A stretch of DNA of 64,000 nt. Origin: Ligilactobacillus hayakitensis DSM 18933 = JCM 14209. GTDB taxonomy: Bacteria > Bacillota > Bacilli > Lactobacillales > Lactobacillaceae. The notes below the pieces were generated by a model. The model saw nothing but the letters and a program-made list of their open reading frames with translations, made no database searches and had not been told where the DNA came from. The stretch covers positions 1-64,000 of the forward strand of contig NZ_BAML01000007.1 of the NCBI RefSeq assembly GCF_000615845.1. Direction: 5' to 3'. Shown here one piece after another: positions 45,068 to 53,851 of the stretch (within the stretch, counting starts at the first letter, position 1; each line of letters starts with the position of its first letter). The translations under genes were made by a program, and so were the position numbers.

Positions 45068-47734
45068 ATGAGTAAAGATCAAAAAGATGTTAACGAAAAA
45101 ATGGAAGCTGCTAAGAAGTATACAAGCGGCTTAGTTCAAAAGGCGTTGGAAGCAGAAAGAGAATTTTCAACTTTCAGCCAAGAACAAGTTGACAAGATCG
45201 TTGCACAAGCAGCTTTAGCTGGTTCAGAAGCTGCAATGACCTTAGCCAAAGAAGCAGTTGCAGAAACTAAACGTGGTGTTGTTGAAGATAAAGATACTAA
45301 GAATCGTTTTGCAACTGAAAATATTTACAACACTATCAAAAACGATAAGACTGTTGGTGTTATCGAAGAAGATAAGGTGAAAGGTGAAGTTAAGATTGCT
45401 GCTCCACTTGGAGTTCTTGCTGGAATTGTTCCTACAACTAATCCAACTTCAACAGCGATGTTTAAATCATTACTTGCATTAAAGACAAGAAATGCGCTTG
45501 TCTTTGCATTCCACCCACAAGCACAAAACTGTTCAGTTCATGCTGCTAAAATTGTCTATGAAGCAGCGGTTAAAGCTGGTGCTCCAGAAAACATTATTCA
45601 ATGGATTGAAAAGCCAAGTTTGGAAAATACAACTGCTTTAATTCAAAATCCAGATATCGCATCAATTTTAGCTACTGGTGGTCCTGGAATGGTTCATGCA
45701 GCCTTAACTTCAGGAAATCCATCAATGGGTGTAGGTGCTGGTAATGGGGCTATCTTTATTGATCACACAGCTCATTTAGATCGTGCCGTTGAAGATTTAC
45801 TTCTTTCAAAGCGTTTTGATAACGGGATGATTTGTGCGACTGAAAATTCAGCGGTTGTTGAAGCTCCAGTTTATGATGAATGGCTTGAAAAAATGCAAGC
45901 TAAAGGGGCATATCTCGTACCTAAGAAAGATTATAAGAAACTTGAAGATTTTGTTTTCAACGACCGTCATGGGGTAAATGGCCCAGTCGCAGGGAAGTCA
46001 GCTCGTTGGATTGCCCAACAAGCAGGAGTTGATTTACCTGAAGATAAAGACGTTATGTTATTTGAATTAGATGAAAAAAATATCGGTGAAAAACTTTCAT
46101 CTGAAAAATTATCTCCATTATTATCAGTTTATAAAGCAAAGGATCGCGAAAATGCCATTGAAATTGTAGGCAAGTTATTGGATTACCAAGGTGCAGGTCA
46201 CAATGCTGCAATTCAAATTGGTTCTCAAGCAGATCCATTTGTAAAAGAATTTGGTGAACGTACAAAAGCTGCACGTATCCTCGTTAACCAACCTGACTCA
46301 ATCGGGGGTATCGGTGATTTGTACACAGATGCTTTACGTGCAAGCTTAACTCTTGGAACAGGTTCATGGGGGAAGAATTCATTGTCACATAACTTATCAA
46401 CTTCAGATTTATTAAATATTAAGACTGTTGCTAAAAGACGTAACCGTCCTCAATGGGTACGCCTTCCAGAAAAGATTTACTATGAAAAAAATGCCATCAC
46501 ATATCTTCAAGATGATACCGAAGACATTAAGCGTGCCTTTATTGTAGCGGATCCAGGAATGGTTAAATTTGGTTTTGTTGACAAAGTGTATGACCAATTA
46601 GCTGTTCGTGATGAAAAAGTTGAAACTGCAATTTATGGAACTGTAAGACCCGATCCAACTTTAGGTCAAACAATTGAAATCGCCAAGCAAATGGCACAAT
46701 TCCAACCAGATACAGTCATTGCAATTGGTGGGGGTTCAGCATTAGATGCATCTAAGATTGCTCGTTACATCTATGAATATTCATTAGACCAAGAAGCAGG
46801 CTTCTTAGATAGTTATGAAAAAGTTAGCGAACTCTTTACTAGATTACAACAAAAATTCGTTGATATCAGAAAGCGGATTGTGAAGTTCCACCATGCAACG
46901 CAAACTAAATTATTTGCGATTCCAACAACTTCAGGTACAGGTTCAGAAGTAACACCATATGCTGTTATTACAGATGATAAGACTCACGTTAAGTACCCAT
47001 TAACTGATTATGAATTGACACCGCAAGTAGCCATTGTAGATCCTGAATTTGTAATGACGGTTCCAAAGAGAACGGTAGCTCTTTCAGGATTAGATAGTTT
47101 ATCACATGCCTTAGAATCATATGTTTCAGTTATGGCTTCAAACTTTACACGTCCATGGGCGATGGAAGCAATTCGTTTAGTCTTTGAAAACTTAGAAGAA
47201 TCATACAAGTTCGATCCAAAGAATCCAACTTTACGTGGTGAACAAGCAAGAGAAAATATGCACTATGCTGCAACCTTAGCCGGAATGTCATTTGCTAATG
47301 CATTCTTAGGAATTAACCACTCAATTGCTCACAAGACAGGTGGGGAATTTGGATTACCACACGGTTTGGCAATTTCAATTGCAATGCAAGAAGTAATTAA
47401 GTTTAATGGTGTATCAGGTGCGGTTAAGAGAACACCATTCCCACGTTACGAAGTTTACCGTGCACAAAAAGATTATGCAGATATTGCTAGAAACCTTGGT
47501 TTGAAAGGTAGCACAGATGAAGAATTAGTTGATGCATTATGCAAGAAGATTAATGATTTGATGACAGCCTTAGAAGTAACACCAAAACTTTCAGCTAATG
47601 GCGTAACTAAAGAACAATTTGATGGGGCATTAGATAAGATGGTTGAACGTGTATACCAAGATCAATGTACAACTGCTAACCCACGTCAACCACGCCTAGA
47701 AGAAATTAGAGAATTATTGAAGAATCAATTCTAA
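45068..47734 (+). CDS. adhE: Bifunctional acetaldehyde-CoA/alcohol dehydrogenase, 888 aa
   Basis: Reduces acetyl-CoA to acetaldehyde and then ethanol, regenerating NAD. The N-terminal aldehyde dehydrogenase half has the active Cys in DNGMICATENSAVV; the linker leads to an iron-dependent ADH half with AIGGGSALDASK, TTSGTGSEVTP and metal ligands in ALSGLDSLSHALESY and GINHSIAHKTGGEFGLPHG. Length is that of intact AdhE spirosome proteins. Two Rex boxes sit at its promoter. Confidence 0.97.
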   Translation: MSKDQKDVNEKMEAAKKYTSGLVQKALEAEREFSTFSQEQVDKIVAQAALAGSEAAMTLAKEAVAETKRGVVEDKDTKNRFATENIYNTIKNDKTVGVIEEDKVKGEVKIAAPLGVLAGIVPTTNPTSTAMFKSLLALKTRNALVFAFHPQAQNCSVHAAKIVYEAAVKAGAPENIIQWIEKPSLENTTALIQNPDIASILATGGPGMVHAALTSGNPSMGVGAGNGAIFIDHTAHLDRAVEDLLLSKRFDNGMICATENSAVVEAPVYDEWLEKMQAKGAYLVPKKDYKKLEDFVFNDRHGVNGPVAGKSARWIAQQAGVDLPEDKDVMLFELDEKNIGEKLSSEKLSPLLSVYKAKDRENAIEIVGKLLDYQGAGHNAAIQIGSQADPFVKEFGERTKAARILVNQPDSIGGIGDLYTDALRASLTLGTGSWGKNSLSHNLSTSDLLNIKTVAKRRNRPQWVRLPEKIYYEKNAITYLQDDTEDIKRAFIVADPGMVKFGFVDKVYDQLAVRDEKVETAIYGTVRPDPTLGQTIEIAKQMAQFQPDTVIAIGGGSALDASKIARYIYEYSLDQEAGFLDSYEKVSELFTRLQQKFVDIRKRIVKFHHATQTKLFAIPTTSGTGSEVTPYAVITDDKTHVKYPLTDYELTPQVAIVDPEFVMTVPKRTVALSGLDSLSHALESYVSVMASNFTRPWAMEAIRLVFENLEESYKFDPKNPTLRGEQARENMHYAATLAGMSFANAFLGINHSIAHKTGGEFGLPHGLAISIAMQEVIKFNGVSGAVKRTPFPRYEVYRAQKDYADIARNLGLKGSTDEELVDALCKKINDLMTALEVTPKLSANGVTKEQFDGALDKMVERVYQDQCTTANPRQPRLEEIRELLKNQF

Positions 47735-47751
47735 ACAAGCTGACGTAAACT

Positions 47752-47783
47752 AAAAAAGGGACTGGAAAAATTCCAGTCCCTTT
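47752..47783. terminator. Bidirectional terminator
   Basis: AAAAGGGACTGGAAAAATTCCAGTCCCTTTTG, near-perfect palindrome between convergent genes. Confidence 0.9.
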
Positions 47784-47802
47784 TGTTATGCATTAGTAGA
47801 TT

Positions 47803-49167
47803 TTAAATTTCTTGATTAAAGAAACGGTCGTAGATTGCTTTAACAGCGGCATCTACATCCTCACGTTTAGTTCCTAACATGAATGAAATTCGGGAAGCTC
47901 CTTGGTTGACCATTTGGATATCAATTCCTTTATCATAAAGTGATTGTAAGGCTGGGGCGATAATTCCAACACGTTTAGCTAAACCTTCACCAACCATCAT
48001 GATGATTGCGTAGTTTCTAATCCATTCTAGACGATCGGGTTCGATTTCTTTTTGAATACGCGTACAAAGTTCATCGACAATTTCTTCGGTTAAGAATTGC
48101 TTATCGAAAATAATTGTAATGTCATCAATTCCAGATGGCATGTGTTCGTATGAAATTCCTAAGTCATTTAGGATTTCAAGAATTCTAAACGTAACCCCAG
48201 TTTCTTTATTTAAAAGATACTTATGGAGGTAAAGGGCACCAAAGTTTTTACTGCTGGCAATCCCAGTTAGAGTTGTTTCTGGTTCAAAACCATTTTCTGG
48301 AACAATCAAAGTACCAGGTGCATCTGGATTATTAGTGTTGCGAACGTTAATTGGAATGTTCCCACCGATTGCTGGAATTAAAGCTTCGTCATGGAAAACA
48401 GAAAAACCAGCGTATGATAATTCACGCATTTCACGGTAGGTCATCTTCTTGATAGCGTATGGATTATCAACTAAAGCAGGGTTAGCTGAGTAAATCGCAT
48501 CGACATCAGTGAAGTTTTCATATATATCGGCTCTAAACGCACGCGCTAAAATAGCTCCAGTAATGTCAGAGCCACCACGGGCGAAAGTCGCGATATTTTT
48601 AGTTAAAGTAACCCCAAAGAAACCAGGAAAGATAATAATTTCATCATCGCTGAATTCAAAGCGACGTAATGCGCGATAAGCAGCAGGGACAACCGAAGCA
48701 TTATTGGGAGTTCCAGTAACATAAAGACCAACTTCCAATGGGTCAACGAAGCGAGCGTTAAAGCCTTTAGCTTGTAAAATTTTTGCCATTAAACGCGCAT
48801 TCAAGCGTTCGCCATGGGCTTTAAATGCAGCCATAAGATAATCGTTGTTTGGATAATCTGTATTAGCTAAGTCGATTAAGATATCACGAATTACAAAAAG
48901 TTCTTCATCAGCAATCCCAAAGAAATTACCAATTTCTTTATAACGATTAAAGATGATAGTTACAATTTCGGTAGTATCTTTTTTAGCCATTGTCATTTCA
49001 GCATATTTAATAAGTAAATCAGTAACTTTAATATCATCTGAATAACGTTTACCTGGTGCTGAAGTTACCACCACACGACGCTCAGGATCTGATGTAATAA
49101 TGTTAATTGCATTTGTGAAGGAAGCCCCATCAGAAAGTGAGCTTCCACCAAATTTAATTACTTTCAT
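47803..49167 (-). CDS. Aspartate kinase, 454 aa
   Basis: Phosphorylates aspartate, the entry to Lys/Thr/Met and cell-wall diaminopimelate. The N-terminal kinase motif is VIKFGGSSLSDG, with ARGGSDITGAILARA in the nucleotide part and NFTDVDAIYSANPALV; two ACT repeats make up the C-terminus (~300-454), where VNQGASRISFMLG is the effector-binding stretch. Resembles the YclM/ThrD type. SD AAGGAG. I see no lysine riboswitch or T-box in the upstream 160 bases. Confidence 0.93.
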   Translation of the reverse strand: MKVIKFGGSSLSDGASFTNAINIITSDPERRVVVTSAPGKRYSDDIKVTDLLIKYAEMTMAKKDTTEIVTIIFNRYKEIGNFFGIADEELFVIRDILIDLANTDYPNNDYLMAAFKAHGERLNARLMAKILQAKGFNARFVDPLEVGLYVTGTPNNASVVPAAYRALRRFEFSDDEIIIFPGFFGVTLTKNIATFARGGSDITGAILARAFRADIYENFTDVDAIYSANPALVDNPYAIKKMTYREMRELSYAGFSVFHDEALIPAIGGNIPINVRNTNNPDAPGTLIVPENGFEPETTLTGIASSKNFGALYLHKYLLNKETGVTFRILEILNDLGISYEHMPSGIDDITIIFDKQFLTEEIVDELCTRIQKEIEPDRLEWIRNYAIIMMVGEGLAKRVGIIAPALQSLYDKGIDIQMVNQGASRISFMLGTKREDVDAAVKAIYDRFFNQEI

Positions 49168-49329
49168 GAGAAAATCTCCTTAATAAATGAGAATCATATT
49201 AATGATATTTTAATCTTTTTAAAGAATGAGTTCAAATACTATTTAAAGTAAGAGCATGATTCTAGACTTATAGATAGTATTTTAATAAAATAAAATTGAT
49301 GAAAATTATCTAAGAAAGTGAGAAAGAAG

Positions 49330-49518
49330 ATGCAATTATTAATAATAGTTTTGTTAATGGCTTTAAGTGTAGCGCTTAGTATTACTTTAGAACAAATTTT
49401 CAGTAAAATTTCAGTTAATTATATTAGTATAGCAATGGGAATGATAATCGAAGGTGGGTTTGTATAATGAAATCTTACAAATCGAAGCCTTGATTGTTGA
49501 TGATTATATAGAAGAATA
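49330..49518 (+). pseudogene. Remnant of a Na+/H+ antiporter (CPA1-like)
   Basis: The 45-codon frame MQLLIIVLLMALSVALSITL... resembles the first helix of NhaP/CPA1 antiporters and stops at 49467. It is joined, one frame over, to LQIEALIVDDYIEE and a stop at 49518, like the C-terminal tail of such proteins. Over 600 residues are missing. The interval 49168-49629 holds only this relic and the mtlR promoter. Confidence 0.6.
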
Positions 49519-49566
49519 ATTTGAAAAGACAAGAGAAAATATCTTGTCTTTTTAATTACTGTTTAT

Positions 49567-49580
49567 TGTAAGCGTAAACA
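49567..49580. promoter_or_regulatory. cre site (CcpA) upstream of mtlR
   Basis: TGTAAGCGTAAACA agrees with the cre consensus TGWAARCGYTWWCA at 13 of 14 positions. CcpA bound here would repress mtlR when glucose is present. Confidence 0.78.
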
Positions 49581-49629
49581 TTTGAGTGATATACTCATTT
49601 TAGTAAATAGTAAAAAAGTAGGTGGTTAT

Positions 49630-51705
49630 ATGTTGATTTTAACTGAACGTCAAAAAAATCTTTTAATTCTCCTTCAAAAAGCGCAAGGAGGAATTGGAAT
49701 TAAACAGATTGAAGAACGGATTAAAGTTAGTCGCCGGACAATTTATCGTGAATTTAAAGAATTAAAAAAACCACTTCAAAAGCGCGGGTTAGCGATTGTA
49801 ACCATCGAAGGAAAGTACCAAATTCAAGGACAAACAGAAGATCTCAATGAATTAAAAGATGACCTTGGCGAAGATAATCCCCGCAATGAAATGTCAGTTT
49901 CAAAGCGTCAAAATGCTTTAGCAATTAAACTTTTATTTAATGATGAACCACAAAAAATTATTGCATTAGCCTTAGAATTGCATGTTAGTGAAGCAACGAT
50001 TCAAAATGATTTACGTGATGTTGGAAAAGCAATTAGTGAATATGGAATTACGCTCATAAAAAAACGCGGCGTGGGGGTTTATGTTAAAGGAACAGAAATC
50101 ACAAGAAGACAAGTTTTATGTGGCATTTTGTTAAATGAAATTAATGAATATCGTTTCTTTAATTACATTGAAAATAACCAGTATGAACAAGAATACTTTT
50201 TGAACTTAATTGAACGTGAATTACTTCAAGAAATTAAGATTGATTTAAAAAAAAGTATTTTACAAGAAATTAGCTTAGCCTCAGATCATCAATTAATGCA
50301 GCTAATTTTAATGTTTGCGATTTGTTTGATGCGTATGCAACAAGGACAGGTTATAAAAGCTGATGCCAAGATTGATGATAAAACTTTAAAATATCAAGGT
50401 TTAGTCTATGAATTTTTGACAAATTATGAAAAGAAGTATCCATTACAAGTCTTGCGCCAAGAAGTCTTATTTTTAGCTAAGTATGTTGAAAGTTGTGACC
50501 AAGAAGCTTCGCCTGTTTTTTATGATGATGATCAAGAATTACTGTTATCAATTAAGATTAAGCAGTTTATTCAACAAGTTTCTAATGATATTAGATGGGA
50601 TTTTCAAAGAAATCCGGTTTTTTTCCAAAAGGTAACCAAACATATTGGAGGAATAATCAAAAAGAAAGTTAACCAATTACCTAATTCACCAATTGAAACA
50701 TTAACGCGAGTAAGTGAACAGTATCCTAAATTATTTGCTAGCATCTCTCAATCATGGCAAGATAATTTTCCAACCAATACTTTACCAATCTCGGAATTAC
50801 AACTATTACTTCTATATTTCGCTAACGAATTAAAGAATCGGCGTTACCAAGTTAAAGTTAGTTTCTTGATTATTTGTGAAAACGGAATTGGGACATCTTC
50901 AATTCTAGCTAGTCGTATTCAAAAAGAAATTCCTAATATTAGTAATATTAAAGTCAGCAACGTGTCAGAGGTAAGAAAACTTGATTTAAGTCAATATGAT
51001 ATGGTGCTTTCGACAATTAAGTTACCCGGATTTCCTAGAAAGTATCAAATTGTAAGTCCACTATTATTAGATGAAGAATTAGGACGTATTAAAGATTATT
51101 TAGAAAAATCGCAAAGAAAAATGCAAGAAAATATTGCAGTTTCAAAGGAAAATGTTGAGAAAATTATTAATCATGATCCAATTCAAGGATTAAATGAAAT
51201 CGCGATTAGTTCGCTATTTTGTTCAGATTTAGTAAATGGAATTGAAGTTAAGCGATTAAATAATAAAACAACTTTGATTGATGAAGTTGTCGATGAAATT
51301 GTCTTGATGGTAACGACATCAATTATTCGCAATCGGACTGAAGTCGCTCAAAATTTAAAACGGAGAATATCCTTAGCACCGATTGGAATTCCAGATAGTT
51401 CAATAGCGCTATTACATACAAGTAGCCAAGAAATTAAACGATGTTATTTTACGGTGATTGATTTGTCTTGCCCCATTAGACTCAAAGCAATGGATCAAAA
51501 TGAAATTGAAGTCACACGGATATTAGTTATGCTAGGGCCTAAAAATTTATCTGAAGTAGAACAAAAAGTAATGGGGTTAATTAGTAGTATGATTATTATG
51601 AGTGATCAAAGCTTATCTTTATTTGAAAAAGGTAGCAAACAACAAATTCAAGATGTTATTTCAAAGAGATTTTTACAAGAAATAAAAGTAGGTATACCAA
51701 TTTGA
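49630..51705 (+). CDS. mtlR: Mannitol operon activator MtlR, 691 aa
   Basis: A PTS-controlled transcription activator. Order: two N-terminal HTH domains (LLILLQKAQGGIGIKQIEER, then ALELHVSEATIQNDLRDV), two PRDs (~190-400), a GatB-like EIIB domain with Cys in IICENGIGTSSILASRI (~415-505) and a C-terminal MtlA-like EIIA domain. ATG at 49630 has AGGTGG before it; an in-frame TTG at 49582 lies over the cre/promoter region and is unlikely. It activates mtlAFD, found further on beyond glmS. Confidence 0.93.
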   Translation: MLILTERQKNLLILLQKAQGGIGIKQIEERIKVSRRTIYREFKELKKPLQKRGLAIVTIEGKYQIQGQTEDLNELKDDLGEDNPRNEMSVSKRQNALAIKLLFNDEPQKIIALALELHVSEATIQNDLRDVGKAISEYGITLIKKRGVGVYVKGTEITRRQVLCGILLNEINEYRFFNYIENNQYEQEYFLNLIERELLQEIKIDLKKSILQEISLASDHQLMQLILMFAICLMRMQQGQVIKADAKIDDKTLKYQGLVYEFLTNYEKKYPLQVLRQEVLFLAKYVESCDQEASPVFYDDDQELLLSIKIKQFIQQVSNDIRWDFQRNPVFFQKVTKHIGGIIKKKVNQLPNSPIETLTRVSEQYPKLFASISQSWQDNFPTNTLPISELQLLLLYFANELKNRRYQVKVSFLIICENGIGTSSILASRIQKEIPNISNIKVSNVSEVRKLDLSQYDMVLSTIKLPGFPRKYQIVSPLLLDEELGRIKDYLEKSQRKMQENIAVSKENVEKIINHDPIQGLNEIAISSLFCSDLVNGIEVKRLNNKTTLIDEVVDEIVLMVTTSIIRNRTEVAQNLKRRISLAPIGIPDSSIALLHTSSQEIKRCYFTVIDLSCPIRLKAMDQNEIEVTRILVMLGPKNLSEVEQKVMGLISSMIIMSDQSLSLFEKGSKQQIQDVISKRFLQEIKVGIPI
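51688..51703. promoter_or_regulatory. NagR (dre)-like operator 1 of glmS
   Basis: GTAGGTATACCAATTT resembles the GntR-family NagR site AATTGGTCTATACCAATT, with a good right half. It overlaps the mtlR 3' end and lies just upstream of the glmS -35. Confidence 0.55.
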
Positions 51706-51717
51706 AAATTGGCCTAG

Positions 51718-51746
51718 TTGACAAGTTGTTTTTAATAGAGTATATT
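51718..51746 (+). promoter_or_regulatory. glmS promoter
   Basis: TTGACA (51718-51723), exactly 17 bases, TATATT (51741-51746). Transcription would begin near 51753, giving a ~100-base leader. Confidence 0.75.
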
Positions 51747-51796
51747 TTGAATGTACCTTAATTTATAAGGGTTTTCGTATTAGAAAATTTCTTGTT

Positions 51797-51813
51797 AAGG
51801 TCTATACCAATTT
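51797..51813. promoter_or_regulatory. NagR (dre)-like operator 2 of glmS
   Basis: AAGGTCTATACCAATTT matches the dre core GGTCTATACC and right half exactly. It lies ~45 bases after the expected start point, so NagR bound here and at 51688 would bracket the promoter. Confidence 0.68.
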
Positions 51814-51852
51814 AGAAAATGAAAAAATTTAAGATTTGAGAGGTAGATGCAC

Positions 51853-53670
51853 ATGTGTGGTATCGTAGGTGTTACAGGAAATAGTGACGCAACAAATATT
51901 TTGTTAGATGGTTTACAACAATTAGAATATCGGGGTTATGATTCAGCAGGGATTTATGTAAATGATCAAGCAGGTAACGACTTTTTAGTTAAAGAAAAAG
52001 GTCGTATTGCTGATTTACGTGCTGAAGTTAGCGCAGACGTTAAAGGATCAACAGGGATTGGTCATACTCGTTGGGCAACTCACGGGGTTCCAAGTAAAGT
52101 AAACGCCCACCCTCACGTATCAGCTAATGGTCGTTTCTTCTTAGTTCACAATGGGGTTATTGGTAACTTTGCTCAATTAAAAGAAGAATACTTATCAGAT
52201 GTAAAGTTAGTAAGTTCAACTGATACAGAAGTTATTGTCCAACTTATTGGTAAATTTTCCGATGAAGGTTTATCAACACTAGATGCTTTCAAGAAAGTTA
52301 TCGGTTTAGTTGATGAAACATCATCATATTCATTCTTATTAATGGATAAAAATGATGCTGATACATTATATGTAGCTAAGAATAAGAGTCCATTATTAAT
52401 CGGGGTTGCTGATGGCTTTAACGTTGTATGTTCAGATGCAATAGCAATGTTAAACCAAACTCATGACTTTATCGAATTAGTTGACGGTGAAATCGTAATC
52501 GTTAAGCCTGATTCAGTTAAGATTCAAAAAATGGATGGGACAGAAGTTTCACGTGAACCATTCCATGTTGATACAGATGCTTCAGCTGCACAAAAAGGTG
52601 CATACCCATACTACATGCTTAAAGAAATCGACGAACAACCTGGTGTAATGCGTACATTAGTTCAAGAATACTTCAATGAAGATGGTTCAATTAAGATTGA
52701 TGCTGATTTATTAAATGCATTATCACAAGCAGATCGCTTATATGTGGTTGCAGCTGGTACAAGTTACCATGCTGGTTTAGTAGGTAAAGAATTATTTGAA
52801 AAATTAGCTAAGATTCCAACTGAAGTTCACGTTGCTTCAGAATTTGCTTACAATCCACCATTGTTATCAGAAAAACCATTCTTTATTTTCTTAACTCAAA
52901 GTGGAGAAACTGCAGATAGTCGTCAAGTACTTACACAAGTTAATGCTCAAGGTTATCCAAGTTTAACAATTACAAACGTTAAGGCATCAACATTAGATCG
53001 TGAAGCAACATACACATTATTACTTCACGCTGGTCCAGAAATTGCGGTTGCTTCAACTAAGGCATATACAGCTCAAATTGCTGTCTTAGCTATTTTAGTT
53101 AAGGCATACGGCGAAGCTAAAGGATTACAAGCAGTTAAAGAATTTGATTTAGCTGCTGAATTGACTAAGGTTGCTAACGGAATGCAAGAATTAGTTGATG
53201 AAAAAGGAACTGTAGAAAAAGTTGCTAAGGAAATGTTAGAAACAACTCGTAATGCATTTTACTTAGGTCGTGGAATTGATTATGCAGTTGCTCAAGAAGC
53301 TGCCTTGAAGTTAAAAGAAGTATCATACATTCAAACTGAAGGTTTTGCTTCAGGTGAATTAAAGCACGGTACAATCGCTTTAATTGAAGAAGGAACTCCG
53401 GTAATTGCTGTAATTACAAATCCTAAGACAGCAACACACACACGTTCAAATACTCAAGAAGTATTAGCACGTGGTGCAAATGTCATGATTATTTCAAGCC
53501 GTGGCGTAGCCCAAGAAGGTGACCAAGTGGTATTACCAGATGTAAATCCATTATTATCACCATTATTATCAATTGTGCCAACTCAATTATTAGCATACTA
53601 TGCCTCATTACAACGAGGATACGATGTTGATAAGCCACGTAACTTAGCTAAGAGTGTTACAGTAGAATAA
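51853..53670 (+). CDS. glmS: Glutamine-fructose-6-phosphate aminotransferase GlmS, 605 aa
   Basis: Makes glucosamine-6-P for cell-wall precursors. The N-terminal glutaminase nucleophile is Cys in [10 protein letters not shown], exposed once Met is removed; this fixes the start at 51853, not the ATG two codons earlier. GHTRWATHG follows, and two SIS domains with [15 protein letters not shown] and the C-terminal [11 protein letters not shown] complete it. There is no glmS ribozyme in the 150-base leader, but two NagR-type boxes. It sits between mtlR and mtlA, an unusual place. Confidence 0.97.
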   Translation: MCGIVGVTGNSDATNILLDGLQQLEYRGYDSAGIYVNDQAGNDFLVKEKGRIADLRAEVSADVKGSTGIGHTRWATHGVPSKVNAHPHVSANGRFFLVHNGVIGNFAQLKEEYLSDVKLVSSTDTEVIVQLIGKFSDEGLSTLDAFKKVIGLVDETSSYSFLLMDKNDADTLYVAKNKSPLLIGVADGFNVVCSDAIAMLNQTHDFIELVDGEIVIVKPDSVKIQKMDGTEVSREPFHVDTDASAAQKGAYPYYMLKEIDEQPGVMRTLVQEYFNEDGSIKIDADLLNALSQADRLYVVAAGTSYHAGLVGKELFEKLAKIPTEVHVASEFAYNPPLLSEKPFFIFLTQSGETADSRQVLTQVNAQGYPSLTITNVKASTLDREATYTLLLHAGPEIAVASTKAYTAQIAVLAILVKAYGEAKGLQAVKEFDLAAELTKVANGMQELVDEKGTVEKVAKEMLETTRNAFYLGRGIDYAVAQEAALKLKEVSYIQTEGFASGELKHGTIALIEEGTPVIAVITNPKTATHTRSNTQEVLARGANVMIISSRGVAQEGDQVVLPDVNPLLSPLLSIVPTQLLAYYASLQRGYDVDKPRNLAKSVTVE

Positions 53671-53680
53671 TTAAAATCGT

Positions 53681-53712
53681 AAAAGAAGCTAGATTTTCTA
53701 GCTTCTTTTTTT
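53681..53712 (+). terminator. Terminator after glmS
   Basis: AAAGAAGCTAGATTTTCTAGCTTCTTTTTTT hairpin. It isolates glmS from mtlA. Confidence 0.88.
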
Positions 53713-53738
53713 GTGTTTAAAATCCAAATTAATAATTC

Positions 53739-53805
53739 TGACACTCACTAAAGTGCCAAAGTTCAATTTGGAAATGATTGCTACGATATTTTGTAAGCGT
53801 TATCA
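53739..53805 (+). promoter_or_regulatory. mtlA control region: probable MtlR operator and cre site
   Basis: TGACACT-6-AGTGCCA (53739-53758) is an inverted repeat of the type bound by MtlR activators. TGTAAGCGTTATCA (53792-53805) agrees fully with the cre consensus. Together they predict induction by mannitol and repression by CcpA. Confidence 0.72.
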
Positions 53806-53851
53806 TTAAAATGTAGAAAAGATTAAGAAATACTTTAAAGGAGGAGCAATC

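Noticed and set aside
51747-51852. glmS ribozyme in the glmS leader
   Set aside because: The leader is only ~100 bases and I see none of the ribozyme core; NagR-type boxes explain control better.
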